Assembly: GCA_018268695.1 (NCBI GenBank)
Contig: JAFDWD010000005.1
Span: forward strand, 1-59,522
Direction of reading: 5' to 3'
From: Actinomycetota bacterium
GTDB lineage: Bacteria > Actinomycetota > Thermoleophilia > Solirubrobacterales > 70-9
Length of the DNA: 59,522 nucleotides
This document shows positions 34,701 through 46,704 of this stretch, piece after piece. The notes beneath the pieces were generated by a model. It was not told where the DNA came from, did no database searches, and saw only the letters and a list, made by a program, of their open reading frames with translations. Both the position numbers and the translations under genes were made by a program. Each line of letters opens with the position of its first letter. Positions within the stretch are counted from its first letter, which is position 1.

Positions 34701-37700
34701 GCGCGCCGACTGTTCCAAGCACCCAACCGACCTATGGCGACAGAACCACTAACAAGTGTGTGCTTCAGTGTCCAGCGACTCCAGCGATTCTCTTCGCGGA
34801 CAATTCAACCCAGGAATGCGTGGCTGTCTGCCCAGCTGGAACCTACGGCAGGTTAGATACGCGTGTCTGCTAGGTGCCATTGAACTGCACTACCGGCACA
34901 TTCGCTGATCCCTTCACTCAAAGATGCGTGGCTAACTGTCCAGGAACCCAAGGCACATATGCCAACAACGCAACGCAAAAGTGCGAAACTGCTTGCACCG
35001 GACCACTCTTCGCTGATAACTCTTCTTGGGCCTGCGTATCTCGGTGCAATTCAACTCCACCCTACTACGGCTACTTGAACAAATGCTTGACGGCGTGCCC
35101 GAATAACACTTACGCCGACAACCAAACTCAGACGTGTATCTCATTGTGCCCGAGCACTGCTCCATACAATACCTATGCTGATCCCACTTCTCAGACCTGT
35201 GTGCTTGTGTGTCCCTTCAATTACTACGCCGATGCAAGAGCCGGGTACAGAATTTGCGTGCAGATGTGCCCAGAAGGATGGTACGCAGATGATTCGACCA
35301 AGTTGTGCGTTGCGCAGTGTCCTCAATTAGCAAATTTGAGCTATACCTACGGTGAAAACGTTACTAATCGGTGTGTGTATGTCTGCCCCAACGGGACATA
35401 CGGCTAGAACGTCACAACGATGTGTATGTCGGCTTGTCCAGGGCCCAGCTTTGCCGATCCCAGTGTTCACGTGTGCGTAAGTGTGTGCGCCGCTATTCCT
35501 AACCTTTACGGCGATTCTTCAACCAACTCCTGTGTACTTGTCTGCCCCTCATCTCAAAACACGTTCGCAGATAACTCAACTAGGCTCTGCGTTCCAACTT
35601 GCCCTTTTTCGCAGTCAACCTTCGCGGATCCTTTGACAAGGCGTTGTGTGCTGACCTGCCCCGTTTCAGCCTTCACGTTTGCAGACAACGAAACGAGATC
35701 GTGCGTCGGAATTCATAGTTGCCGATTTAATTCCTCCTACAAGAGCTACTCTGACAACTCGACTTTGAGGTGTGTGACGACATGTCCTTCCACGCCGCCG
35801 TACTTCGCAGACGACTCGACTAAGACATGCGTTGAGCTTTGCCCACAGAGTCAAAACACTTACGCGGAAAATGTAAGCCGCAAATGCCTGCCGATCTGCC
35901 CTGCAGGACAGTATCTGTATGCAGACCCGACAGTTGAGACATGCGTCACTTACTGCCCGGGAGGATACTTCGCGGACAACCACACACAGACATGCAACCT
36001 GGTCTGCTCATACGTTATCGGCGTCATCGATTCGTTCGGGTACTCTGGAGATCGGACGTGCAAAACTACTTGCCCGGTAGGTTGGTACGCTCAGAACAGC
36101 TCGAGACAATGCGTTCAGAACTGTCCAATTAACGAATACGCCGACACGCATCTTCTGAGGTGCGTGCAGAACTGCAATTCTGCTCTGCCGGAGTATGCCG
36201 ACAACACTACGAACTTGTGTGTACCGGTATGCCCCTCTGTGCCGGATATGTTCGCCAGCAACGGTAGCAGCTTCATCTGCGTGCTCACCTGCCCCCCTGG
36301 ATATTGGGCAAGTGACTACCGTCGCGATTGTGTTCAGCTGTGTCCTGCCGCAGTCAACTACTTCTCGGACAACAGCACAGGAAGGTGTGTTGCGCAATGT
36401 CCCATCAGTCTGTTCACCTACGCGGACAATTTCACAAGAACATGCTCACTGAGCTGCCCATGGATAAGTCCTAGTACGCCTGCTGTCACTGTAAATACGT
36501 TTGCCGACGATTCGACGAAATCTTGCGTGGTGACATGCCCGTCGACTCCTTGGACATACGCAGACAATTCCACTAAAAAGTGCGTGTTCCGCTGCCCAAC
36601 CGCTTCCTATGGAGAAAACAACACCCGTCAGTGCGTGGCCAACTGCTCTCAGTGGAGCAGCTTTGCAGACAACCTTACCAACTTCTGCGTGGCGGTCTGC
36701 CCCAAGAACTACTTTGCCTAAAATTCGAGCAGCACATGCGTGTCTGCATGCCCGCCTGGCTCTTTCGCCGACAACAGCACGTGGAGATGCGTGGCTCAGT
36801 GTCCCACGAACCCTGCTCTCTACGCGGACGTCACGAATCAGGTCTGCGTCATCAACTGTGCGAACAGCTACTATGGCGACGACAGCACGCAGACATGTGT
36901 GCAATCGTGCACAGACCCACTGTACTTTGCCTACCAACCCACCAGGCGATGCATACGCGACTGCCTGTACCCGTACTTCGGCCAGCAGTCTACGAAGACA
37001 TGCGTGCTGAACTGCGTACCGGGGATGTACAAGAACATGACGACCCACTTGTGCACGGCCTGCCCTTCGGTCTGTCAGACATGCTAAGGAGAATTGCTGT
37101 GCCTAACCTGCATCGCTCTTCCGCTGTACAACTACTATCTCTACAATGGAACGTGCCTTAGCGGATGCGGCAGCGGCACTCCAACCTCTTCGACGCCGTG
37201 CATTTCCCTGTGTCCAAGCAACACTCTCGGAGGAACCATCACATACGCGAACCCGCTATCGCAGAGCTGCGTGTAGATTTGCCCGCTGGGCTACTACGGT
37301 CTGAACACCACGCAGTACTGCGTGCAAACATGCCCAATCAACTACTACGCTTCGACGGTGACACAGCGCTGCGAGTTGTGCGTGAACGGCTGCAACAACT
37401 GCACCAACGCTACTTTCTGCTTCAGCTGCTACGCCGGCTACCTTTTCAGCAACAACCTCTGCATCCAGATGTGCAGTTCGACCCTCAACTTCTACTACAA
37501 CGGCGCCTGCATTGCCGCCTGCCCGTCCGGCACCTATCTCATGAGCGACCAGATTACCTGCAACAACTGCTCTTCGACGTGTGCTACCTGCAGCGGCTCT
37601 GCAACCAACTGCGTGCAGTGTGTTGGTGCCTTCCTATACAACGGGCAGTGCGTCAGCAAGTGCCCCACCAACTACTACTCGGACTCGAGCCTGCAGTGCC

Positions 37701-39694
37701 AGCCGTGCACCTCCACCACTCCACAATGTAGCGTGCAGCCGCTCACGTACACTCTGCAGACCTTCAACCAAAACAACACGCTGTTCGGCATCCTGACGTT
37801 CAACCGCTAGGTGGTTCTGAACATCAGCCAGATCAAGAGCATCATCAACATTACGTTGAAGGGCATTCCTTCCGACAGCTACTCGTGGGACGCCGTTAGA
37901 CTGAACACCACGAGCTTCAGAATCAATATCAACACAACGGTGTCCATCGCCTAGGAGAAGTTAGAAGCCAGCCCGGAAGCGCCAGTTCAGCAGCAATACT
38001 AGGCGGCGGTGGACACGAGTTCAGTCGATGAAATCACGATTGTGCTGGACATCCTCCAACCCAACGCCATCACGGACACGTCAGGCAATGTCGTTCAGAC
38101 TTCCTCGGCTGAGGCTCCGATGCCTACCTACGACTACATTTCTCCCGACGTCCTGAAAACCTCCTAATCCATCGGCACCTTCGCCAACGGACTCGGTTGG
38201 TTCGCCCTTGCCATTCTGCTGGTGCTCATGCTCAAGGGCTCCTATCCAATGCTCCTCGTACAGGAAGTCTTTCAAATTGTCTACTTCCACATCTTCATCG
38301 TCGCCGGATTGCCTTACAACTTCACTACCTTCCTGACGAAGCTCTCGATTCTCAACTTCCAGTTCCTGCCAAACCTATTCAAGCTCTACGTTGTGCCGAG
38401 CAGCTGGGTCAGTCCGGCAACTCCCATCCAATACAAAACAGTCGTCGGGTAGATCACGTTCATGGTGAGTGCTGGCCATTACTTCACGCTTCTCATCATC
38501 TACCTTATCGTCGGTCTCATTGTAGCCATCCTCAAGGAAAAGCTGTGCCAATGCTGTGAAAAGGTCAGGGTTTTCGCGAAGAGGCAGTACCTCAATCGGT
38601 TCAAGTACGGAGCCATAAACGAGTTTGTCTGGTTCAGCTTCATGACGTTCGGCTTCTTTTCGATGTTCCAAATGAAAGACCTGAAGCCTACTGAACCCTG
38701 GCAATACGGCAACCTAGTGCTTTCGTTTCTGTGCTTCGCCTTGTTCTTGGGCTTCCCCATACTCGTCATTGTCAAGGCGCTCAAGTACCGGAAGGACATG
38801 AGCAAAGTCCCACGAAAGTTCGCCTTCATTCAGGGCGACCAATCTTTTATTCCTTACCAAATTCCGTTTAGGTACTTTAGGAAGGTGCTTCTCTGCATCT
38901 TCTTGGTGATCGGAACTATTGAGATTCAGGTACCAGCCATGATTGCAGCTAACTTCCTCATCTTCGCCTTCTACCTCTTCTTCAAGCCGTCCAAATCCAG
39001 CTTCACAAACTGGATCAATATCCTCGTGGAGCTCTGCTACCTCGGTTTGGAAGTGATGCTCATGATATTCGCCAACGACAGCAACATGTCGACTGAAACC
39101 AAACTCACATACGGCAAGGTCATGATTGCCTTCGCCTTAATCGCCATCCTTCTGGCCTTGGTTTGGACGGTCTGGCAGTTCTTGCTCTTCCTTTACGAAT
39201 GGAAATTCATCCGCGACATCATCTTAGAAGCTCAAATCGCCAATAAGATTTACCCTGAGCAGGACAATCTGAAGGTGGAGTTCGAAAAAGACGCAGAGCA
39301 GCACGAAGAAAACCTGTTGTCGGAAAACAACTCGATCTTAAATCCCATCAAGGAAAGGAAATCCGAAGACGACAACATCCTTGGAATTGAGCACCAGTAT
39401 GCGATGGAAGAAAAGTTCGTTGTGTACGACAAAGGCAAGTCATCGATTGAAAAGGAAGGCCTCGGATTATTCCCCAGGGCTAACAAAGCTGCTTAACAGC
39501 AGGAAGAAGACGGCAGCTCCGTTGACCTCCGAATGAACTCATCAGACGGGTTCGAAGAAGTGCATCGTCCGCTCCGTGGAATCCGTAAGACCCGGAAGGA
39601 ACCAAAGAACGAAAAGTTGAAGAGGTAGGACAAGAAGGAGTCGCAAACAGGCAAGCACAAGCTTTGGCAGGATATCGATCTGGACGAGTATTGA
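31746..39694 (+). CDS. Giant Cys-repeat multi-pass membrane protein
   Basis: 2628 residues with introns 32053-32073, 32308-32328 (21 nt each) and 32659-32678 (20 nt). Signal peptide MLKELLPLCLLLAAVSG, then about 2000 residues of some 80 short repeats of the type CVxxCPxxxYADNSTxxC. A growth-factor-receptor-like Cys region follows (CNNCTNATFCFSCYAGYLFS), then a spacer and about eight transmembrane helices (from about 38180 to 39210), and an acidic cytoplasmic tail. Cys-repeat ectodomain plus multi-span end is common in ciliate surface proteins. UAR codons fall on acidic repeat positions (YA-E/D, YGENVT). Role as receptor or surface coat is inference. Confidence 0.88.
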
Positions 39695-39718
39695 TTGCCT
39701 CCATATTAAACGAGAACC

Positions 39719-39725
39719 TTATAAT
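39719..39725 (+). promoter_or_regulatory. TTATAAT element of ZMAT2
   Basis: TTATAAT 5 bp upstream of the ATG at 39731 in a 36-bp intergenic gap. Confidence 0.45.
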
Positions 39726-39730
39726 CGATA

Positions 39731-40468
39731 ATGAACGAACAAGACTTCGACTTCAATCCCAACATCAAGACCAAAACTAGGCTGGTCGAAGAGGAACCGG
39801 ACGAACTCGGTCGGAGGAAGTGGAAGCTGGAGCACTACGAGGAGGAAGAAGGCCCAAAAGAAGATCTGGGTATTCTCAATCAAGATCCACGTACCGAGAG
39901 CTTTTTGGTGGGACGCACCGAGAAGCTCGCCATCAATTCGAAAATTGGACGAGGAGATGCACTGAAGAAGACCATGAAGCAGGGTGGATTCTTCTGCGAC
40001 GTTTGCAGATAGCTTTACAAGTGTGACTCAGCATTTCTGACTCACTTGAACAGCGCCAGTCACAACCGCAAACTGGGCATGAGTTTGAAAGTGGAGGGCG
40101 TCGCACCTGAAGCTGTTCGGAGCAAACTTGCAGGTACACACAATGGCGATGTAGTGCTTTCGCAGAAACAGAGTTCTAAACCTTCGGCCATGGAGCTGAT
40201 CGTGAATAAAGCAACCCGAAAGCACCTCAAGCAGGAACAAAAGGCCGAAGAGAAGCACTATTTAGCACAGAAACAAGCTGAAGAAATTGCTTCGAAAAAT
40301 GTGGTGGAACATTAGAATATCGAGAAGCCAGTTTGTTGCGCAGGTCCCACCCCAGAAAAGTAATACGAAAACCCTTCAACGTTATAAGAACCAGACGAAG
40401 CAGAGCAGATGATGAAAGCATTGGGATTACCGACGAGTTTCGGAAGCAAGAAGGGCGGCAGAAGATGA
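39731..40468 (+). CDS. ZMAT2: Spliceosomal zinc-finger protein ZMAT2/Snu23
   Basis: 245 residues, one frame, four UAR codons. U1-C-like C2H2 finger at about 87-112: FFCDVC ... FLTHLNSASHNRKLGMSLKVE, matching the ZMAT2/Snu23 block YCNVC...FLDHINGKKHQRNLGMSMRVE. Acidic N-terminus and the end ALGLPTSFGSKKGG also match the family (a GF-x-GF-x-S-x-KK end in ZMAT2). Snu23 joins the B complex of the spliceosome near the 5' splice site. The middle is Lys/Glu-rich helix. Interesting in a genome with 20-nt introns, where B-complex geometry is tight. Confidence 0.87.
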
Positions 40469-40769
40469 ACTGCTGATTCGAAGAGCCGAGCAGCCGCCTG
40501 AAGGGAATCCTTTGAGTCGACTGACAGTGTTTTAGTGTCGATTACAAAATATGAACTGGTTGATACTAGTAACACAACATTGTTGACTTGAACGAAGTCT
40601 AAAATTTGTGGCTTGGGTGGTCGTCACAACGTCGAAATTTATTCGAGAAGTCCGTTTCTTTAAGTTCAGGGTAAAAATCGGTGTATCTCACTGATTTAAG
40701 GCCTTTCCTACGTAATTCGCCCTTTAAAGTGATTAGTTTATCTGTCAATCAATAGTGTTTCTAATAACC

Positions 40770-42627
40770 ATGTGCCTGTACGGGAAACTGAATCAAAACT
40801 GCGTCCATCCTGAGTGCATCCTCACCACCACTATTAACTTCCAAAACCGCCGAGCCGTTGAATAGTTTGATCGATAGTTTGGAGCACACGGAATTCACTT
40901 GCCCAGCACTTCAAACTCCGCTCGCGTCCTAAGCACCTCCAACGGTAAGCCGAGAATAACGCAGAGTCAGCCCCACAGCTCAAAGCGGAAGAGCTGCATT
41001 CAGCGACCCCATCCAATGAGTTAGGAACTTCTAAGTAAATCCTCCGAACAGGTTAGCTTGCAAACATAACTGTTGGGGAGGGTCCATACGAGTATTATGC
41101 AAAGGAACTCAAACGATTACGGCGAAATTAGAGGAAGATGCGAAAGCTAATCAGGTATATCCTCGATAATTGCCTCTTCAAGCCGGGTTTTGATCCCTCA
41201 GGTTTTTAATGCTGATCGTGTTTCACCAATTGATGTTGAATTAATTCTCGTTTCTCCGAAGAATCGATCCTACGAAACCTGTTAGATGTTCTCGCAAGCA
41301 TGATAGATGCTTCCATTCGTTTGAAATTTTGAATAGCACTCACAAGTCAAAAGAATACACGAGCTAGCATCATAAGCAGCGTTGACGCTATTTAAAAACC
41401 CAGGACAGACAAAGTCCTCTTCGATTTCGGATTGGCAGATGGCAGTGAGAATAGCCTTTTATCTTTTCCATTATGCGCTCCCATTATTTAAAATAGTTCA
41501 TTGATGCTATTTTTCGCCGAGTGCCGCCATATCCTGTCTGAACCGAGGACTCGACCTTTTGGTTAGAATATTGGAACCTTTTTGGCTTATAGAGCCGATA
41601 TCCTTGCAATCTGTTAAATTTAGAATCGAACATTCAGAATCTAGAGAAGAAAGCTTTCACATTTAAAACGCGGATTCTGACAGGCAACCGTCAAATACAC
41701 CCTCAGTCCAATTTAAGGCCGTCAGTCTTAATAATCAACTAATTATTTTCTATTCAGCATAGACTAGAGCACTCCGCCAACAATTTCAAGTCGCTTCAGA
41801 ACACTAAAGCGTTGACTGATAGGACGTTGAGACGCAAAAGAATCAGTACGAAATATGCGGCCAATCATCGCAGCCCGAAATATTGGACGTTTCTATTCAA
41901 TGTTCTTAAATAATCAGAAGAGAGCTTCGACGGTGCCTCTTCCTGCAAGTCCAGTCGAATAACTCAGACTTGCTTGGGACCATCTAAACGATGGAATAGT
42001 AGACTGAAACATTCAAAGTCCATTCGAGAAGATGGATCCCTCTATGATGATTGCCAAGCAAAACCCACTATTTCGGATACTGCTGCCACACCACTCAACA
42101 CCAGTCCCACCACATCAATTTTTACGGCAGATCGATCGAATATCATGTTCTGAACATTAATCAAAACCCCAAAAATCAATATTTGCGCTTGCTATCAATA
42201 CGGAAATCTCCTAGTCTAGAATGGGATAGCCCTCGTGGCTTTGGAATTCCTGGAGCCAGCAGATTCCTGGAGGCATGCTTTGTCGATGCTTTATCATAAA
42301 AATTAAAGGCTTCGGCTCAGCGAGCAATCAATCACAAAATTGGCACAACCGATATCATCAGTCAGCCTCATATCGGCAGAAGTAATCATCTGATGGCTGT
42401 CGGATCTGCCAATGGTCGAACAAAATCAGGTCGCCAATCATCTTCGGATTGGGTAGGATGGGCTACTGGCATGATCATTCCTATCACGCCAAGCTTTGGT
42501 CGATTGTCAAGAAGTGCTCATATCCTTCAGAAATAAACACAGGCGGTTCCGGCGAGAAGTAAGAAAATAATTCTCGATATCTTTCAGGGCGAACGGACTA
42601 CTGACTCTATTATGGCTTCCTCTTTGA
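40770..42627 (+). CDS. Intron-dense AT-rich gene of unknown function (tentative)
   Basis: No single frame covers this stretch, but a chain of eight exons gives 555 residues and explains it. Introns: 40945-40964 (20 nt, GTAAG...GCAG), 41155-41201 (47 nt, doubtful), 41381-41408 (28), 41613-41637 (25), 41811-41831 (21), 41999-42018 (20), 42559-42587 (29, GTAAGA...TTTCAG). At 41155-41201 an alternative is continued reading plus a one-base change in the T run at 41203-41207. Product begins MCLYGKLNQNC; helical segments include YYAKELKRLRRNERKMRK and SEIIRRELRRCLFLQ. Composition is more AT-rich than the other genes. Family unknown; a decaying gene is possible. Confidence 0.35.
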
Positions 42628-42760
42628 GCAGTTTGTGGACGACCACGTTATCGGAAATCTCAGAAGTGTAGATTCTTACACTGTCATTTAATAATATTTA
42701 TCTTGCGATAGGAAATTGATGATACACGAGATCAACTGAACTTTCCAAACATCGAAAACA

Positions 42761-44290
42761 TCACCTCAGTCGAGATCTGTTCGCAGCAGGGTCGTCTAGC
42801 TTCTGCCTCTGCTCCCTTTCCTGCTCTTGCCGTTCTATTTCATGCGCTCGCTTCCTGATGTTCGTGATCAAGTTGCTATTCCGCCGATTCTTGAATTACT
42901 CCACCTTATAGCTTCTCATGAACTCATCGTCCTCGTCGTCGTGCACGATCAGCCTCGACAGCCGCTTTAATTCGATTTCGTTGGCAACCCCCTTCAGCTG
43001 CTCTATTGTGTAAACAGTCCGCTCTTGAGTCGACTCAGACAGTCGACTTGCCTGCATCATCTCGGTGGGGACTGCTTAGCCGTGGAATGAGTTATTTGAT
43101 ATCATGAGAGCCATATCGGCAGCGACAGCTTCTCCGTAGCGTTGCTTTTGCGACTTCAGCATCTTTCGAGAGTGAAGTTCCTCCCTCAGAGAGTAGCTCA
43201 TCTGTCCAGAGTGGCTCGTCAGCTATTTCCTCGCCGTGACGGGCATACGGAGCTCCCTGAAATATTCCTTTTCGTGGATGGCGAAAGGCGTTCTTACAGA
43301 CTTCAACCGAGATTTCGCGACAGGACTGTCGTGCACTACTATTCTATCGTAGAGAGTGCTGTCAATTTGTTGGAGGGTATCGAGCAGCTCGACGAATTTG
43401 TCGAAGTTGATGTCGCGGAAGCCCTCTGCATTCTTTTTGAATTTCTCAATCAGAACGAACCGAGTCAGCTTTTCGCTGGGGACTTTGACGGCGTTACAGA
43501 ACATCAGAAACTTGCCCAGGTTCATGATCGAGCACTCCTGATTAATGCGGTCGAACGTTGTGTTGATGCCTGTCGTCTGCTGCTCGCGGCAGGCAAATTT
43601 GAAGATTGGCTTCAAGCGCTTCAGGAGAATCTCTCGCTTCGTCGGCGTTGGCAACTTCAGTGATTCGGGGTTCTCTATTTCCTGCGAGTTGCTAATTTCC
43701 ACGACTGACTGTGCTTTCCGATGGCGAGGAATGCCCCGGATTGTTGCTTGCTGCATTCTCATGTTGGCTAGAGAGGACTCCAACACGAACCTTTCATCAC
43801 GGGAGAGAGTCGATTGCTGCAGAAGTTCCTCGTACTTCTGAATCGTTTGCTGTAGAACGCCGCCTACGTCCACCTTTTCGACTTCGGGTTGGGGCAGCTA
43901 CTCTTTCTACGGTTGGGCACTCGATGGTTCTTCTTTGTTATTTTGATTGTCGCTGTCTTCGCCCTTGTTACCATCGCCGTTCTCTTCGAAGGCCTGCTCC
44001 AAGCAAAAGATCATAAGTTCGATGACTGCCGTGTCGTCGAGTGGCTTGTCTTGCTAGCAGAACTTCGCGATGTTGCTGCTGAGCTCAGCGTAAAATCTTT
44101 GGAGCTCCGGATTGCCTTCGAAAGACAACACCTCCCGCACTAACTTTTCGAGCTTGTTCTGGTTTATGTGGTTGATGCGCGGGTCCTCCTCCTGCAGCTC
44201 GACCTTGAACAGCTCCTGGAACTTCTCCGCGACGAAGCTGCGGTTGGTCTCAAGGTAGAGTCGGTAGTGTTCATGGTGCTCCTTGTTCAT
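42761..44290 (-). CDS. Unknown helical protein with acidic linker
   Basis: 509 residues, one frame, five UAR codons. N-terminal ~100 residues form helices (LYLETNRSFVAEKFQELFK, KLEKLVREVLSF), followed by an acidic, Asn-rich linker (EENGDGNKGEDSD), then a middle domain with GKFLMFCNAVKVPSEKL and NFDKFVELLDTLQQ, perhaps EF-hand-like in helix spacing but without a clear calcium loop. The C-terminus is Arg/Glu-rich coiled coil. A CFAP36- or ARL2BP-like N-terminus was considered but is not convincing. Start ATG follows TTAATAAAATTATTGGG. Confidence 0.75.
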
Positions 44291-44318
44291 CCCAATAATT
44301 TTATTAAGTAGGTGCAAA

Positions 44319-45083
44319 TCAGTATCGAACTTGTGTAAGTTCCTTACGCAACTTCTCGATTATAGCTTCCACGAGCGCGACCGCGTGAGATTCATTTTGT
44401 TCGCGTTCCTTCTTCATTCGGTACAGGCGGTCCTTCACCGACTGATTGATCACCTTTAGATTGGCGAGTATTCTGCTCTCACCCTCCTGTCTGTCGACTT
44501 TATCCTGCTCGTTCTCCTCTCGCATTTTGGCCATCTGCTCTTTAAACTCCGTAAAGATCCTCTCCTCGACCTATCGCCGAGTTGCACTCTCCAGCGAAAT
44601 TTCCTCCCTGAGCCTGCGTCAACAGCACGGCTACCTCACAATGTCTTCCTGCATAATCGAGTCGATGTAGCCGTGGCTCTGTATCGCAGATCTTTTGTTC
44701 ACTTCCGCGGCCAGCAGGTCCAGCTGCGAGTTCAGCTGGTAGGATATACGCTTCTCCACCTAGATTCGGTCGCGCCGGTTCGACTACAGCAACTTCAAGC
44801 AATTCTTTTCGACGTTCACGATGTGCTTGTTGATTTCGCCTTCTGCTCGCTCCCTGCGGCTCCGGTTGTCGACCACAGCCTCCGTGAGGGTTCTCAGTTT
44901 GCTCAGCACAACATCGAACTTGGCGGATTTGCTTTCTGCCAATTCTTCAAGCCGATTCTCGAAGCTGCTAATGAAGGAAGACACTAGGCGATAGCGACTC
45001 ACCTTGTCGTCCTAGACGTTCTCTTGGAGGAGGTTGAGCTTCTCGAAGACCTTGCAGACTCTTTCTTTGTACTATTCGCTCAT
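44319..45083 (-). CDS. SF-assemblin / striated-fibre protein
   Basis: 247 residues after removing a 21-nt intron at 44614-44634, which contains an in-frame TGA. Nearly the whole protein is one coiled coil with the helix rhythm of SF-assemblin and beta-giardin: a short head (MSEEYKERVCKVFEKLN), evenly spaced Arg/Glu heptads (FENRLEELAESKSAKFD, RRDRIEVEKRI, LREEISLESATRREVEER) and a short tail. SF-assemblins build striated basal-body rootlets; in ciliates they form kinetodesmal fibres that keep basal bodies oriented. Length fits. The 28-bp gap to the next gene on the same strand is typical here. Confidence 0.75.
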
Positions 45084-45123
45084 CTCTGCACTAATAACAC
45101 TCAAAAACTTCAAACAACAGTCA

Positions 45124-45741
45124 TCAAGTAAACTCTTTCATCGCCTTCAAATACTCAAGCTCTTCTGCTGTGGAGGGACGACCAAGAGGCCCGTTTCGTT
45201 ATGGAATTCTCCCATAGAGCCGGATCCTATCCCAATGATTGTACCACAGCTGATAAAGAGCCTTGTAAAGTATTGGATCTAGTGCTGGTTCCAGCTACTT
45301 TATATACACTTCGTTGGAAACTTGATCTTCGAGACTTTCGCTGTGTAGCATACAGATGCACAGCGTCAATCTAAAGTGGATCGGCAGCTTGCAGTATACT
45401 TCTTTGTCGCTGCGAAGACTTTTGGTAAGTGCTTGAGCAAGTGGATCTGTTGCCCAGGCTTCGGGCCTGCCGCGAAATATATTCCTGGGAATCTGATCGT
45501 AAAGTATGATGAGTCCCATTGTATCTAGGATTCCCAGCGGTTTGTAGGCGCTTAGCTCATTCAAAAGCGTTTCAAACTTCTTCAGTTTAATGTCGTTTTA
45601 GGCCATCTTCTCCTTCTTAGAAAACCAAAGCTCCTTCCACAACTCGAGCAGAGCTAGTGTCGTGAGTGCATTTGAAGGTCTGAGCTGCCCATACCACAGC
45701 ACCAGCAATTTGTAGAGTCCCGGATGAATGTTTTTCATCAT
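45124..45741 (-). CDS. DUF924 family protein
   Basis: 205 residues. Family motifs in order: LLVLWYG near the start, IILYDQIPRNIFRG with the D-Q-x-P-R-N core, RLTLCICMLHSE, then HWDRIRLYGRIPERNGPLGRPSTAEELEYL, matching the family's GRFPHRNxxLGRxST. DUF924 proteins are TPR-like and of unknown biochemical role, found in bacteria and protists. Several UAR codons are read as Glu. An ATG further upstream (near 45825) is in another frame and cannot be joined to this one by a normal intron, so the ATG at 45739-45741 is used. Confidence 0.8.
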
Positions 45742-45825
45742 CACAAAGTTGAAGCAATAAAACCTTATTAAGACCCGCCTCACTTGCTTGGTTCTCGTCA
45801 AAGCACCTTTGGATTGCCTGCATCA

Positions 45826-45840
45826 TATAATCTTTATAAT
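45826..45840 (+). promoter_or_regulatory. TATAAT elements before SURF1
   Basis: TATAAT at 45826-45831 and a second TTATAAT overlapping the ATG (45839). The 97-bp interval also serves the divergent DUF924 gene. Confidence 0.4.
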
Positions 45841-46674
45841 GGAGGAGGCGCTTAGCTATCATAACAACGCGAGACTCAGACGCACCATTAAGCTTGCTGT
45901 AGCAGGCTTTGCGCTCTTCAAAGCCGCGTACGCTGGTGTGATGTACTTCCAAAGCAAGCGTGAAATTGCTTACCGCAAGGAACAACTCAGCAAGCCCGTG
46001 TACGAACTCAAGGACGACGAGCTCATCAACCCACCCTGGAACCGGAGCAACCTTGATAGCTGGCTCTATCGAAGAGGTACTGCGCGGCTGATGTAGTGAA
46101 AATCACGGGGAGGCCTATCCACAACAGGGCTTGTCTGGTACCAAGAGAGGTTTATCGTCGGCCCGGCTACGAATACGTGGTGCCTCTGGTTACGAAAGAA
46201 AGCAAGGCCGGAATAACCCAGTACGGGTACATGTTCAGCAAGGGGTTCATGCCAGCTGAGTGGAAAGACCCCGGAGACAGGATGCGCATCGAAGAGACTG
46301 ATCCTCAAACCTTCGAGGGATTTGTCAGCCAGCTTGATGAGCTGAAGGAGCACGGCTGGATGGAGGGGAACTCTATTCCTCTCTATAAACGCGAGTTCAC
46401 GCATTCGAACATGCAGGACTTCGCTGATGCTTCGGGGTTGAAGAATAAGGAGCAAGTTGCATTGGCTCTGATCGAACGACTAGAGGAGGGAAGCCAACTG
46501 GATGAACGCGATCCTGTCCGCTACGCCCACAACGCCGAATACCATTACGAGTACCCGTATCCAAAGACGCTGTCGGGTGCCCTTCAACTCGCGAAGATGC
46601 CATGGAACTACCGAAACGATTCGCTGTTCTGGTCGACGGTGGCGGTGGGTGCTTTCGCCTCTCTGGTGCTGTGA
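45839..46674 (+). CDS. SURF1: SURF1, cytochrome c oxidase assembly factor
   Basis: 271 residues after removing a 20-nt intron at 46077-46096. N-terminal transmembrane helix (AVAGFALFKAAYAGVMYF), C-terminal transmembrane helix (LFWSTVAVGAFASLVL), and between them SURF1 blocks: LYRRVKITGRPIHN (family YRPVKVxG), CLVPREV, and YGYMFSKGFMPAEW (family vLVNRGwvP). SURF1 lies in the inner mitochondrial membrane and helps insert heme a into Cox1. The intron sits exactly inside the YRRVKI block, so only the spliced frame gives the motif. The gene implies respiring mitochondria. Confidence 0.82.
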
Positions 46675-46704
46675 TTCGTCGAAAGAAATAAACATACATC
46701 TTAT

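Noticed and set aside
41548..41580. U2 snRNA-like stretch (CTCGACCTTTTGGTTAGAAT)
   Set aside because: It resembles the start of U2 (CTCGGCCTTTTGGCTAAGAT) but lacks the GUAGUA branch-binding sequence and Sm site, and lies in a frame-consistent exon of the tentative gene.
42019..42110. Lipoxygenase-like motif (NPLFRILLPH)
   Set aside because: Only this ten-residue match to the HPLYKLLxPH block; the preceding iron-binding His motif and other lipoxygenase blocks are absent.
42164..42176. CAAAACCCCAAAA resembling a spirotrich telomere repeat
   Set aside because: Only one and a half units, no array, and it lies within an exon candidate.
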